DNA from: Acidiferrobacteraceae bacterium
GTDB lineage: Bacteria > Pseudomonadota > Gammaproteobacteria > Arenicellales > UBA868
Assembly: GCA_018698075.1 (NCBI GenBank)
Contig: JABINT010000031.1
Location: 1-49,965, forward strand
DNA length: 49,965 nucleotides
Direction: 5' to 3'
In this document: positions 37,335-45,800 of the stretch, one piece after another
Layout: the number at the start of each line of letters is the position of its first letter
Position numbering within the stretch: position 1 is the stretch's first letter
The notes under the pieces: model-generated
Databases searched by the model: none
What the model was told of the DNA's origin: nothing
What the model saw: the letters and a program-made list of their open reading frames with translations, nothing else
Program-made: the position numbers and the translations under genes

Positions 37335-38285
37335 ATGGCAGTTGATGATCTGACATTGTTTACCGGTAACGCCAACCCGGCACTGGCCAGCGAAGTGGCT
37401 GATCGCCTGGGCATTGGCATTGGCCGCGCCCTGGTGAGCACCTTCAGCGACGGTGAGGTTAACGTCGAGATCATGGAAAATGTTCGCGGTGCCGACGTTT
37501 TCGTGATCCAGCCGACCTCTATGCCCGCGAGCAATCACTTAATGGAACTGCTGGTGATGATCGATGCCTTGCGCCGCTCTTCGGCAGAGCGTATCACCGC
37601 GGTAATCCCATATTTTGGCTATGCACGCCAGGATCGTCGACCGCGAACAGCCCGGGTTGCGATCACAGCCAAGCTCGTTGCCGACATGATCGGCATTGCA
37701 GGCGCAGACCGGGTGGTGACCATGGATCTGCACGCGGACCAGATCCAGGGTTTTTTCGATATCCCGGTTGACAATATTTATGCGGCCCCGGTACTTAACG
37801 GTGAGTTGTGGCGTCAGGAGCCCGAAAATCTGATTGTGGTGTCACCAGATGTGGGTGGCGTGGTCCGGGCGCGGGCGATGGCCAAGCAACTTGGCGTTGA
37901 ACTTGCCATCATCGATAAGCGCCGGCCTCGGGCTAACGAGGCCAAGGTCATGCATATCATAGGTTCGGTGGATAATCGCACTTGCGTGTTGATGGACGAT
38001 ATGGTGGATACCGCCAACACCTTGTGTGAGGCGGCCCGGGCGCTGAAGGAGTCCGGCGCGATGCAGGTTAAGGCCTGTTGTACCCATGCGGTGCTTTCCG
38101 GCTCAGCGGTCGAACGTATTGAAGCGTCGGAGCTGGACGAAGTCGTGGTGACCAACTCGATCCCACTGTCAGTCGAGGCAAGTAATTGCGCGAAGATTCG
38201 ACAGATCAGTATTTCCAGTTTGCTGGCTGAATCAATCCGGCGAATAGCCAGTGGTGATTCGGTCAGCTCCCTATTTATGGACTAA
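37335..38285 (+). CDS. prs: ribose-phosphate pyrophosphokinase
   Basis: 316 residues. The PRPP-binding signature [21 protein letters not shown], the catalytic flexible loop ([12 protein letters not shown]), and the ribose-5-phosphate loop ([11 protein letters not shown]) are present. It makes PRPP from ribose-5-phosphate and ATP. It starts 44 bases after tRNA-Gln, in the usual ispE-tRNA-prs-rplY order. Confidence 0.97.
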   Translation: MAVDDLTLFTGNANPALASEVADRLGIGIGRALVSTFSDGEVNVEIMENVRGADVFVIQPTSMPASNHLMELLVMIDALRRSSAERITAVIPYFGYARQDRRPRTARVAITAKLVADMIGIAGADRVVTMDLHADQIQGFFDIPVDNIYAAPVLNGELWRQEPENLIVVSPDVGGVVRARAMAKQLGVELAIIDKRRPRANEAKVMHIIGSVDNRTCVLMDDMVDTANTLCEAARALKESGAMQVKACCTHAVLSGSAVERIEASELDEVVVTNSIPLSVEASNCAKIRQISISSLLAESIRRIASGDSVSSLFMD

Positions 38286-38289
38286 TCAG

Positions 38290-38329
38290 CCCGGTATCTC
38301 CGGGAGAGCAAGACGGCGCCTGCGGCGCC
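38290..38329 (+). promoter_or_regulatory. two stem-loops in the rplY leader
   Basis: CCCGG/CCGGG (38290-38294 with 38300-38304) and GGCGCC/GGCGCC (38315-38320 with 38324-38329, loop TGC) form successive hairpins between prs and the AAGGAGA ribosome-binding site of rplY. They could act as a terminator-less attenuator or an L25 autoregulatory site. Confidence 0.5.
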
Positions 38330-38348
38330 AGTGTAAGGAGACCCTGTA

Positions 38349-39050
38349 ATGAGCAGTAACTACGAACTCGATGCCCGGCTGCGGGAAGCGTTTGGTACCA
38401 ATGCAAGCCGGCGGCAGCGCCATGATAAACAGGTGCCGGCAGTTGTCTACGGCGCAGGAAAGGGCAATGAAAGCCTGATGCTGGATCATCATCAGGTAAT
38501 GAATAGCCTTGGAAAAGAGGCCTTTCATTCGGCGATCATCGATCTGAAGACCGATGCCGGTTCGCAGCAGGTGATCCTGCGCGAGGTGCAGATGCACCCA
38601 CACCGGCCGATCGTGTTGCATATCGACTTCCAGAGAATCAGGGCAACCGAAAAACTGCACATGAAGGTGCCGCTGCACTTTGAAGGCGCTGATGTAACTC
38701 CTGGCGTGAAGATTGATGGCGGTATTTTGGCGCATCTTATGACAGAGCTTGATATCACCTGCCTGCCTAAAGATCTGCCCGAGTACATTGCCATTGATGT
38801 CTCTGAACTGCAGATGAACCAGTCCTTGCACCTTTCGGACATACAACTACCTGAGGCGGTTGAGTTGACAGCCACTGCCTACCATGAAGGTGAAGACCCC
38901 ACGGTGGCCATTGTGACGGCGCCCAAGGTAATTGAGGAAGAAGAGCTTGAAGACCTTGATGAGGCTGAAGCAGGCGAGTTGGCCGAAGGCCAGCCGGCAG
39001 ATGACGAGACGGCGCCGGCCGATAGCGACCGGGCGAAAAGCGGGGAATAA
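38349..39050 (+). CDS. rplY: 50S ribosomal protein bL25 (CTC form)
   Basis: 233 residues: an N-terminal 5S rRNA-binding domain (LDARLREAFGTNASRRQRHDKQVPAVVYG) fused to the C-terminal TL5/CTC beta domain (FEGADVTPGVKIDGGIL ... ITCLPKDLPEYIAIDVSEL), with a long acidic tail. This is the long form of L25, larger than the 94-residue E. coli protein. The ribosome-binding site is TAAGGAGA. Confidence 0.95.
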   Translation: MSSNYELDARLREAFGTNASRRQRHDKQVPAVVYGAGKGNESLMLDHHQVMNSLGKEAFHSAIIDLKTDAGSQQVILREVQMHPHRPIVLHIDFQRIRATEKLHMKVPLHFEGADVTPGVKIDGGILAHLMTELDITCLPKDLPEYIAIDVSELQMNQSLHLSDIQLPEAVELTATAYHEGEDPTVAIVTAPKVIEEEELEDLDEAEAGELAEGQPADDETAPADSDRAKSGE

Positions 39051-39128
39051 GCAACCTGCGGCATACGCTAGCCCGGGCCTGAACGTGCGTTGCCCGGCGG
39101 CGCACGTGCACCATCTGGCCGGACAGAT

Positions 39129-39719
39129 ATGACAGCCATTTCACTGATCACCGGCCTGGGCAATCCGGGTAGTGGCTACGCGGCGACCCGCCACAACGCG
39201 GGTTTCTGGTTTCTGGATGTGTTGGCCCGGCGCTGGCCAATGGACCCGCGTGTGGAAAACCGTTTTCGAGGCGCGTTGGCAGATCTGCGTATCGACCGTC
39301 ATCGGGTACGGGTCCTCAGGCCAGAGACTTTCATGAACGAAAGCGGCTCGCCGGTAGCGAGTGTTGCAAATTACTTCGACTTTGCGCCTGAAAAAATACT
39401 GGTGGTGCACGATGATCTGGATCTACCACCAGGCACTGTGCGGGTGAAACGTGGTGGTGGGCACGGCGGCCACAATGGCCTTCGTGACATCTTTTCGAAA
39501 CTCGGTTCACGGGAGTTTGTACGGTTGCGGATCGGCATTGGCCATCCCGGAAACGCTAATGAGGTGACCAACTATGTGTTGCAAAAACCATCCGCTGCAG
39601 ATCGCAATGCGATCTTTGATGCCATAGACCGCGCAGTTGAACGACTGGACGAGTTACTCGACGGAGAGTTGGAGTTGGCGATGAATGTATTGCACCGCGA
39701 TGCTAAGGACACGCTCTGA
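39129..39719 (+). CDS. pth: peptidyl-tRNA hydrolase
   Basis: The ORF track begins at GTG 39090; ATG 39129 (MTAISLITGLGNPGSGYAATRHNAGF) fits the family start and gives 196 residues. The catalytic His is in ATRHNAGF; other active-site residues lie in NESGSPVAS, VVHDDLDLPPG and GGHGGHNGL. It recycles peptidyl-tRNAs. The stop abuts the ATG of ychF (TGAATG). Confidence 0.95.
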   Translation: MTAISLITGLGNPGSGYAATRHNAGFWFLDVLARRWPMDPRVENRFRGALADLRIDRHRVRVLRPETFMNESGSPVASVANYFDFAPEKILVVHDDLDLPPGTVRVKRGGGHGGHNGLRDIFSKLGSREFVRLRIGIGHPGNANEVTNYVLQKPSAADRNAIFDAIDRAVERLDELLDGELELAMNVLHRDAKDTL

Positions 39720-40811
39720 ATGGGATTTCGCTGCGGGATCGTGGGCCTGCCCAATATCGGCAAGTCGACTCTTTTTAATGCTCTGACGCGGGCCGGCGCG
39801 CAGGCCGAGAATTATCCATTTTGCACTATCGATCCCAATGTCGGCATCGTTGAGGTGCCAGATCTGCGTCTGCAAAAAATTGCGGCGCTGATTAACCCCA
39901 AGTCAGTCATACCCACCGCGATCGAGTTTGTCGATATTGCCGGATTGGTCGCCGGTGCCTCGAAAGGGGAAGGCCTGGGTAATCGTTTTCTTGCACACAT
40001 CCGCGAGGTGGATGCGATTATTCATGTGGTGCGTGCGTTCAGGGATGACGACATCACCCATGTTGCCGGCAAGGTAGATCCGCTGGCCGATGTGGCCACC
40101 ATCGAGACCGAGCTGGCACTGGCTGACCTGGAGACACTGGAGCGTGGCATCGAGCGAACTGCCAAGGCCGCTAAAACCGGCGACAAAAAAATCCTGCGTG
40201 AACTGGAATGCCTGCGCCAGGCCAACCAAGCGCTTAATGAAGGTCAAGGTTTCCAGCGACTGCTGCAGGACAGCGACGTGGCAACGGCATTAATGCCGTT
40301 ATGTCTTTTAAGCGCCAAACCAGTGCTTTATGTAGCCAATGTCTCAGAGCAGGATCTTGCCGGCAACGAGCAGGTAGCGCAATTGCGTGAACATGTTCAA
40401 AAAACCGATGCGCAGTTGGTTGTGGTCAGTGCCGCGATCGAGCAGGAGATATCAGAGCTGGATCCAGACGAACGCAGTAGTTTTTTGGATGACCTGGGAT
40501 TGGCGGAGTCAGGTCTCGACCGGGTAATTCAGGCGGGCTATGTTCTATTGGGATTGCAGACCTTTTTTACCGCCGGACCTAAAGAGGTAAGAGCCTGGAC
40601 GGTGCGTATCGGTGCTACGGCGCCTCAAGCCGCGGGCGAGATACACACGGATTTTGAGCGCGGTTTTATCCGCGCTGAGACCATCGCCTATGACGACTTT
40701 ATCGTCAACGGCGGAGAGCACGGTGCACGTGAAGCGGGCAGGTTACGGCTGGAGGGAAAAGACTACGTCCTAAGTGATGGCGACATCATGCATTTTCGTT
40801 TTAACGTCTGA
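39720..40811 (+). CDS. ychF: redox-regulated ATPase YchF/OLA1
   Basis: 363 residues. G1 [35 protein letters not shown], and a C-terminal TGS-like domain ([21 protein letters not shown] ... [17 protein letters not shown]) identify YchF. The usual NKxD guanine-specificity motif is replaced, which explains the ATP preference of the family. It binds ribosomes. It follows pth without a gap and is the last gene before tRNA-Met. Confidence 0.97.
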   Translation: MGFRCGIVGLPNIGKSTLFNALTRAGAQAENYPFCTIDPNVGIVEVPDLRLQKIAALINPKSVIPTAIEFVDIAGLVAGASKGEGLGNRFLAHIREVDAIIHVVRAFRDDDITHVAGKVDPLADVATIETELALADLETLERGIERTAKAAKTGDKKILRELECLRQANQALNEGQGFQRLLQDSDVATALMPLCLLSAKPVLYVANVSEQDLAGNEQVAQLREHVQKTDAQLVVVSAAIEQEISELDPDERSSFLDDLGLAESGLDRVIQAGYVLLGLQTFFTAGPKEVRAWTVRIGATAPQAAGEIHTDFERGFIRAETIAYDDFIVNGGEHGAREAGRLRLEGKDYVLSDGDIMHFRFNV

Positions 40812-40962
40812 ATCAAACGTGAGCGCGACCGGAATATCCGGGTAAGTACGAGAGCGCAACGCTCAGGCTGACCACCTTTGAACAGGCCGGCCTTTTCAAG
40901 GTGATATGTCGTACGCTTGAGGCGCGGCCACGCGTTTTTAGCCCGTTTTAGTGGTCTTTACC
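40812..40962. other. intergenic stretch before tRNA-Met
   Basis: Contains two short hairpin-prone sequences (GAGCG-CAA-CGCTC near 40852-40864 and AGGCCGGCCTTTT near 40889) that might end ychF transcription, but neither is a good intrinsic terminator. No gene is seen. Confidence 0.4.
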
Positions 40963-40991
40963 TTGTTCTGGAGGAGATTTCGCGCTACATT
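40963..40991 (+). promoter_or_regulatory. promoter of tRNA-Met
   Basis: TTGTTC, a 17-base spacer, TACATT, then a GC-rich discriminator (CGCGCACCC). The predicted start lies about eight bases before the mature tRNA end. The GC-rich discriminator is typical of stringently controlled tRNA promoters. Confidence 0.7.
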
Positions 40992-41005
40992 CGCGCACCC
41001 ACCGT

Positions 41006-41082
41006 GGCTATGTAGCTCAGCTGGTTAGAGCACGGCATTCATAATGCCGGGGTCGGTGGTTCAAGTCCACCCATAGCCACCA
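41006..41082 (+). tRNA. tRNA-Met (elongator, anticodon CAT), CCA encoded
   Basis: Acceptor GGCTATG pairs with CATAGCC, discriminator A, CCA encoded. Anticodon stem CGGCA/TGCCG encloses TTCATAA, anticodon CAT. GGCTATGTAGCTCAG resembles E. coli elongator tRNA-Met; a lysidine-modified tRNA-Ile2 also has CAT but usually a different acceptor stem. It has features of a chromosomal-island integration site. Confidence 0.9.
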
Positions 41083-41128
41083 TCCTTTCAGTTAGTTATG
41101 CCTGTTGCGCCATGTGGGCAATGTTCCG

Positions 41129-41146
41129 TGGCACAAATATGGCACA
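41129..41146 (+). repeat. paired TGGCACA heptamers after tRNA-Met
   Basis: TGGCACA occurs at 41129-41135 and 41140-41146, 11 bases (one helical turn) apart; a looser copy TGGGCAA lies just before. Such spaced repeats near a tRNA 3' end resemble arm-type binding sites of tyrosine recombinases. Confidence 0.45.
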
Positions 41147-41261
41147 GCAGATTCCCGCAGACCCTGGTTGACCGGATAACCGTCCCACCAGTGTCACAGT
41201 CGCATCAGGTTTGGGAAACTACCGCTGCTCCCGTTCACTCCGATGTTTTGCGCAAACCCGA

Positions 41262-42020
41262 CTAAAACTGCTGGCTCCAGTCTGCCACCGCCACGACTAA
41301 CTCGTCATTCATCTCGTCAAAAAAGTGGTTTGCACCTTGGATCACCTTTTGACTGTACTGCGGATTATGTGCTGCAGCCTGTTTTCGAAGTTCGGCCGTT
41401 TCGAGTACACCGGGAAGGTCATCTGTACCGTAAAGATCCAGCACCGGAATATTTATGGTTTTCAGTGAAATCGAGCTGTTGACGCCGCTATCTTTCTGCG
41501 TCGCGCCCATACCGATCGCGACAAAGCCCTGGATGTCGTTGGTATTACGCGAGAGGTAATAGCTCGACATCGTGGCGCCTTGGCTGTGGGCAACGATGAC
41601 CAAGGTTTTTACACCCTTTTGCTTAAGGAAGCGCTCAGCCGCCTTCAGGCGCGGTGGAACCTCAGGGTACAGCGGCACCTATTCTTCGTACTTCGCATCG
41701 TTGTGCAATATCGGCATCTGGATCGACAGCGTATGCCAGCCATACTCCGTCATCGCCACGCGGATCGGCTGCACGACCTGCTGCCAGTCGGGGTGGATGC
41801 CGGTGCCATGGACAACGATCATGCCCTTGTTGGAACCATTGGTAGCTTCGGTGTAAATACCGAACACGCCGCGGCCATCAACCATGACATCGACTTCCTC
41901 GCCATCCATGATCGAATCGGCGACCTGCTCGCGCCAGCGTTGCTCCTTGCCAAGGTCGGAAGCAAAGCCAGGCGCAACCAGAGCAATACCCAGAATCAAC
42001 ACGATGTATTTCTTGCCCAT
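41262..42020 (-). pseudogene. exported alpha/beta hydrolase (DUF3530-like) interrupted by an in-frame TAG
   Basis: The two track ORFs 41679-42020 and 41262-41678 are one reading frame split by a single amber codon at 41679-41681 (KYEE-stop-VPLYPEVPPRL). Together they make a complete 250-residue protein: signal peptide (MGKKYIVLILGIALVAPGFAS), MIVVHGTGIHPDWQ, nucleophile VAHSQGATMSSYYL, LDLYGTDDLP for the acid, and GANHFFDEM for the catalytic His. Homologues have an aromatic residue (Tyr) at the stop position, so a TAC/TAT to TAG change is likely. Everything after the stop is otherwise intact, so the mutation is recent or the codon is read through. Confidence 0.85.
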
Positions 42021-42137
42021 TTCCGTTAGCTCCTATCGCGTTTCTCAGAGAAAAACTAACATAAGTGACTCGCGTGCGCACTCAGCAGGTGCGCAGGTTA
42101 AGCTGACTGGTCTAGACTATCGACTAACCGCGGATGC

Positions 42138-42170
42138 TAACTCGCTCATTCATCTCAACCGCCTCACCAA
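42138..42170 (-). repeat. integrase-tail direct repeat, copy A
   Basis: This 33-base segment matches 42610-42642 at 28 of 33 positions. On the minus strand it reads LVRRLR-stop, the C-terminal tail of a tyrosine recombinase. No further integrase sequence precedes it. Confidence 0.7.
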
Positions 42171-42196
42171 CCCCCCCAACAATTTGGAGGCTACCG

Positions 42197-42310
42197 GTGG
42201 TGGCCAAATCTATCGTTGCTGTAATGCTGGTGCTGTTGCTGACAGGTTGCGCTAGTATCCCTGATGGAATGAACGTCCAATTCGGCATCGACTTCAACCC
42301 ATCAAAATAA
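42197..42310 (+). CDS. 37-residue lipoprotein, missing from the ORF track
   Basis: GTG start (42197 or the adjacent GTG 42200) with a strong GGAGG seven bases upstream. The peptide is KSIVAVMLVLLLTGCASIPD followed by a short hydrophilic tail ending NPSK. LLTGC is a good lipobox with Ala-Ser at +2/+3 (outer-membrane sorting). The mature form would be only about 20 residues, similar in scale to entericidin-type lipoproteins. It ends 26 bases before the Nif11-type leader gene, on the same strand, and may be co-expressed. The family is not recognised. Confidence 0.65.
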   Translation: MVAKSIVAVMLVLLLTGCASIPDGMNVQFGIDFNPSK

Positions 42311-42336
42311 CCCTTCCGAAAAAATTTGAGGACAAC

Positions 42337-42576
42337 ATGATGAACGCCTTTCAATCCTTCCGTAACGCCGTCCTTGAAGATGATGACTTACAAGAACAGG
42401 TTATCTCTATCGTAAATACAGCAACTGCCAATGGCTCAGGACTTGGCGACGGCATTGCTACCTTGGCCAAGAATCATGGTTACAGCATTACCTCAGAAGA
42501 AGTCTATGCTCATGCTGATTTCTTAGGACAAGACGGTGACCTGACTGATTTTGAGTTAGAGATGATTAGTGGTTGA
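42337..42576 (+). CDS. Nif11/NHLP-type leader peptide, apparently without core
   Basis: 79 residues with the layout of Nif11-related precursor leaders: FQSFRNAVLEDDDLQEQV near the N-terminus, a central LAKNHGYSITSEEVYAH (the AKEAGF-FTAEEL-like block), and an acidic end DLTDFELEMISG. In this family the leader normally ends in a Gly-Gly type cleavage site that a C39 peptidase cuts, followed by the core. Here TGA follows ISG directly. Reading past that TGA gives ATG and ten more codons to TAA at 42610. AGGA precedes the ATG. The matching C39 exporter is encoded at 48453. Confidence 0.75.
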   Translation: MMNAFQSFRNAVLEDDDLQEQVISIVNTATANGSGLGDGIATLAKNHGYSITSEEVYAHADFLGQDGDLTDFELEMISG

Positions 42577-42609
42577 ATGGCCAGTGATACTTTGGGCGGC
42601 GGTAAAAGT

Positions 42610-42642
42610 TAACTCCCTCATTCATTCCAACCTCTTCACCAA
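42610..42642 (-). repeat. integrase-tail direct repeat, copy B
   Basis: The second copy of the 33-base repeat (28 of 33 matches to 42138-42170). On the minus strand it encodes LVKRLE-stop. The two copies bracket the lipoprotein and leader genes, 472 bases apart. Confidence 0.7.
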
Positions 42643-42705
42643 ATCCTCCGCCCTTAAATGGGTATAGCGCATCAGCACACGCGGATCTTTACGCGCTAAG
42701 TGTGC
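42622..42705 (-). pseudogene. remnant of a tyrosine recombinase (integrase) C-terminus
   Basis: On the minus strand 27 codons encode LARKDPRVLMRYTHLRAEDL and a short tail before TGA. RYTHL contains the active-site Tyr of phage-type integrases and the preceding block matches the GHKDPRVTMRYTHL-like end of the catalytic domain. Upstream, the frame is broken by a stop (TAA), so only the end survives. Confidence 0.85.
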
Positions 42706-42853
42706 GTTGTCTTAAGAAGCGTGTGAGCGTTTCACAGTCATTCAGCAGTAGCCACTTCTACTAAACGTATCTATTATTGGCATTACAGCTGAAAGAGCTC
42801 TGGGTAAAAAGTTGCTCGACTTGAACTTAACTGATTACGAGATTTGACCTGCT
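42706..42853. other. upstream region of the acyl-ligase gene
   Basis: No gene is supported. An open frame ending LNLTDYEI (stop at 42845) echoes the leader's LTDFELE but has no usable start codon. No clear Shine-Dalgarno precedes the ATG at 42854; the promoter was not identified. Confidence 0.35.
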
Positions 42854-45800
42854 ATGAATACTCTGGCCGAGGCGCTTGTATGCCGGGCTGATAACGCTCC
42901 CAGCGACCCGGCATTTTCGTTTATTGAAAACGACGAAGGGCAGATCAGCCAGTTAAGTAATGCTGAGCTCGCATCCTGGGCATGGTGCGCTGCACAGGCG
43001 CTCACGGAGAAGACTCGCGCAGGCCAGCGGATCGTGCTTTTGGCCCCGGAAGGTCTTGACTTCATAGCCGGCTTTTATGCATGCATTCTTTCTGGCCGGG
43101 TTGTGGTTCCCACCTACCCGCCGAACAGTTCCCGGATTACACGGGCGACTACAAGACTGAATCTGCTGATTCGAGATGCAGATCCAGATGCCATTCTCAC
43201 AACGCAGGCCTTGGCCGCGCGCATCACAGCACTGGTGCGCGAGTTTGGATGGCGGCACATACCGGTATTAACCGTTAAAGAGCGCCCTGATAGTGCCTGT
43301 CGCGAGACGGCGGAATCGATGCTTAACAATATTCAGCCAAGGTCTCCGGCGATCATTCAGTACACCTCGGGCTCGACCAGTCAACCGAAGGGCGTGGTGT
43401 TGTCGCATCACAATCTCGTTAACAATGCACGAGGAATGCAGGCCCATGGCGCTTTCGATAGTACTTCAGTGGGCTTCTCGTGGCTGCCGCCCTATCACGA
43501 CATGGGCCTGATCAGCGGCCTTACTCTGCCAGTTTGTGTTGGGTATCACTCGGTGTTGTGTGCTCCCAGTCGCTTCCTCGGCAGGCCAGCGTCCTGGCTT
43601 GAATCTATCGACCGTTTCAGTGCCACGATCACCGGAGGCCCTAATTTCGCTTTCGACCTATGCGTAGAAAAAATAAAAGATCAAGAGATAGAGGGTATCA
43701 GTCTGTCCAGCCTCAAGGCGGTATTTAATGGGGCCGAACCGGTCCGCAGCTTCACCTTGGCGCGCTTTGTTGCACGCTTTAAGTCTTTTGGCTTTAACCC
43801 AGATTCGTTTTCGCCAGTCTATGGGTTGGCGGAGACCACCCTTATGGCGGCCGGTATTCGGGCAGGGGAGCCCGCAGTGGCGCGCGCCTTTGATAAAGAA
43901 TCGCTTTCTTCAGGTGTTGCGCTTCCGCCAACCGGCGGGAACCCAACAGTATCGTTGGTCAGTTGCGGCACGCCGTTGGTAGAACATGCGATCACGATAC
44001 ATGATTCAGAGTCATCGGAACCACTTGGCCCAGGCGTGGTAGGCGAGATATACGTAGAGGGTCCAAGTATTGCATCGGGATACTTCAGATCGGGTGATGC
44101 TGATGCGCCGACCGCTTTTTGTTTAAGCCAACGTTACCCAGGTGAGATGCAGTTTCAAACAGGCGACCTGGGTTTCATTCTTGATGACCATTTATTTATT
44201 ACAGGTCGGATAAAAGATTTGATCATCGTGCGGGGCAAAAATCTTTATCCGCAGGATATAGAGCTTTCAGCCGCAGATGCACATCCTGCAATAGATCACT
44301 ATCGCGTCTGTGCATTTTCAATTGATGATGGCATGTGCGAACAACTCGCGATTGTCTGCGAGATTAAAAGAACACATAGGCGAAATCTTGAAACTACTAC
44401 GGTCACGCGATTGATACGAAAGGCAGTTACTCAGGAGCATAATGTGACCCCTGCTGTTGTCAGTTTAGTTAAGCCCGGAACGATCCCCCTTACCACAAGC
44501 GGAAAAATTCGACGACACGCCTGTCGAGATTTGTTTTTCGCAAAGGGGTGGAATCCGATTTACCAGCACGCGACAAACGAAGGTGAAAAGAATCCTGATT
44601 CGGATGTGTTGATCTCAGCAGGCTATCAAAGGGGTCGATCGCAGAACCTGACGCGACAAAAACTAAAAGGTTTATCGCACGAGGATCAGACACAGGCAAT
44701 CAAAGATTATCTTGCGACAGTTGTTAGTTCGCTTCTCAACCTATCGCCCCAGGCAGTGGTGCATGACAGGCCGCTGATCGAGTCGGGTGTGGACTCTCTT
44801 TCTCTGGTGGAGTTAGGCCACCGAATCCGGCGTGATCTTGATTGTGCTGTGGGCTTGTTCATCGAAAAAGATCTGTCGCTTGATGACTTGGTTCACGAGA
44901 TTCTTGTTCAATTGAGTCATGATCCGGTCAGCGAAGGGCTCACAGGCGTAGACAGAGGCAACGCTAGCAACCGGGATATTCCCATGAGTCCGATACACCT
45001 TGAGTTGCTGGACTCGGGTGCTGACCTTGAGAGGCAGATCGTCACCGTATACATCCGGTTACCACCACAGGCGGACCAGAATGTCGTTAAGCGAATTCTG
45101 TCTCACGTACTCGCCCAGCACGGCGTCTTTTATCTTCGCAAGAACTCCGAGAGACAACACTGGCGATTTGTTCCGTCAGAAACCACGAGCCTCTTTTCTT
45201 TTGCCGTGCTAAAAGCAATCGATTTGGAGGAGGAGCAAGTAAAAAGGTTTTCTAAGGAGTTGGACTCCCTCGTATGTGAGCCATTTGACTTAATACAAGG
45301 CCCGTTGGTCCATGCAGTGTTTGTCGATAAAGGGCCAGGTGAGAGTGGGATGCTGGTACTGTCTTTTTCCCACACCGTCGTTGATGCCATATCGCTATGG
45401 ATACTTTCTAACGAACTAGAGCAGGTCTGGACTCAGCGAAGCGATACGGCAGAGATTCACTCCCCAGTTCTGGATCAATCAGGTCTCGATTGGAACTGCT
45501 ACCTTCACGCCCACGCCCAAAGTCATGTGGCAGGCCAGCAGACGCACTATTGGATGGATATCAAGAAAAAAATCAATGGCTCACTTGTCGATTTACAGCC
45601 CCGCGGCAATCGCGAAGAAAGTTCTTTGCGGGCGGTATCTAGACCTCACCAGCATCCGGGTCGGTTGAACCCGTTTCTCAGTTTAACCTTGTCTGATCGC
45701 TTTGCATCGTTGAGAGAGCAGCATGATGTATTCCTTACGGCATTTTTACGGGCCTGGTATCAGGCGTCTGGCAATGCACTCTGTGCGGTTAGCTTGGAGT

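Noticed and set aside
38286-38846. 186-residue minus-strand ORF opposite rplY
   Set aside because: Shadow ORF opposite a clear ribosomal protein gene.
42124-42354. 76-residue minus-strand ORF
   Set aside because: It is antisense to the lipoprotein gene, which has a strong ribosome-binding site and a lipobox.
42752-42847. Open frame ending LNLTDYEI, reminiscent of the leader's LTDFELE
   Set aside because: No ATG, GTG or TTG start in frame; similarity is short and may be chance.
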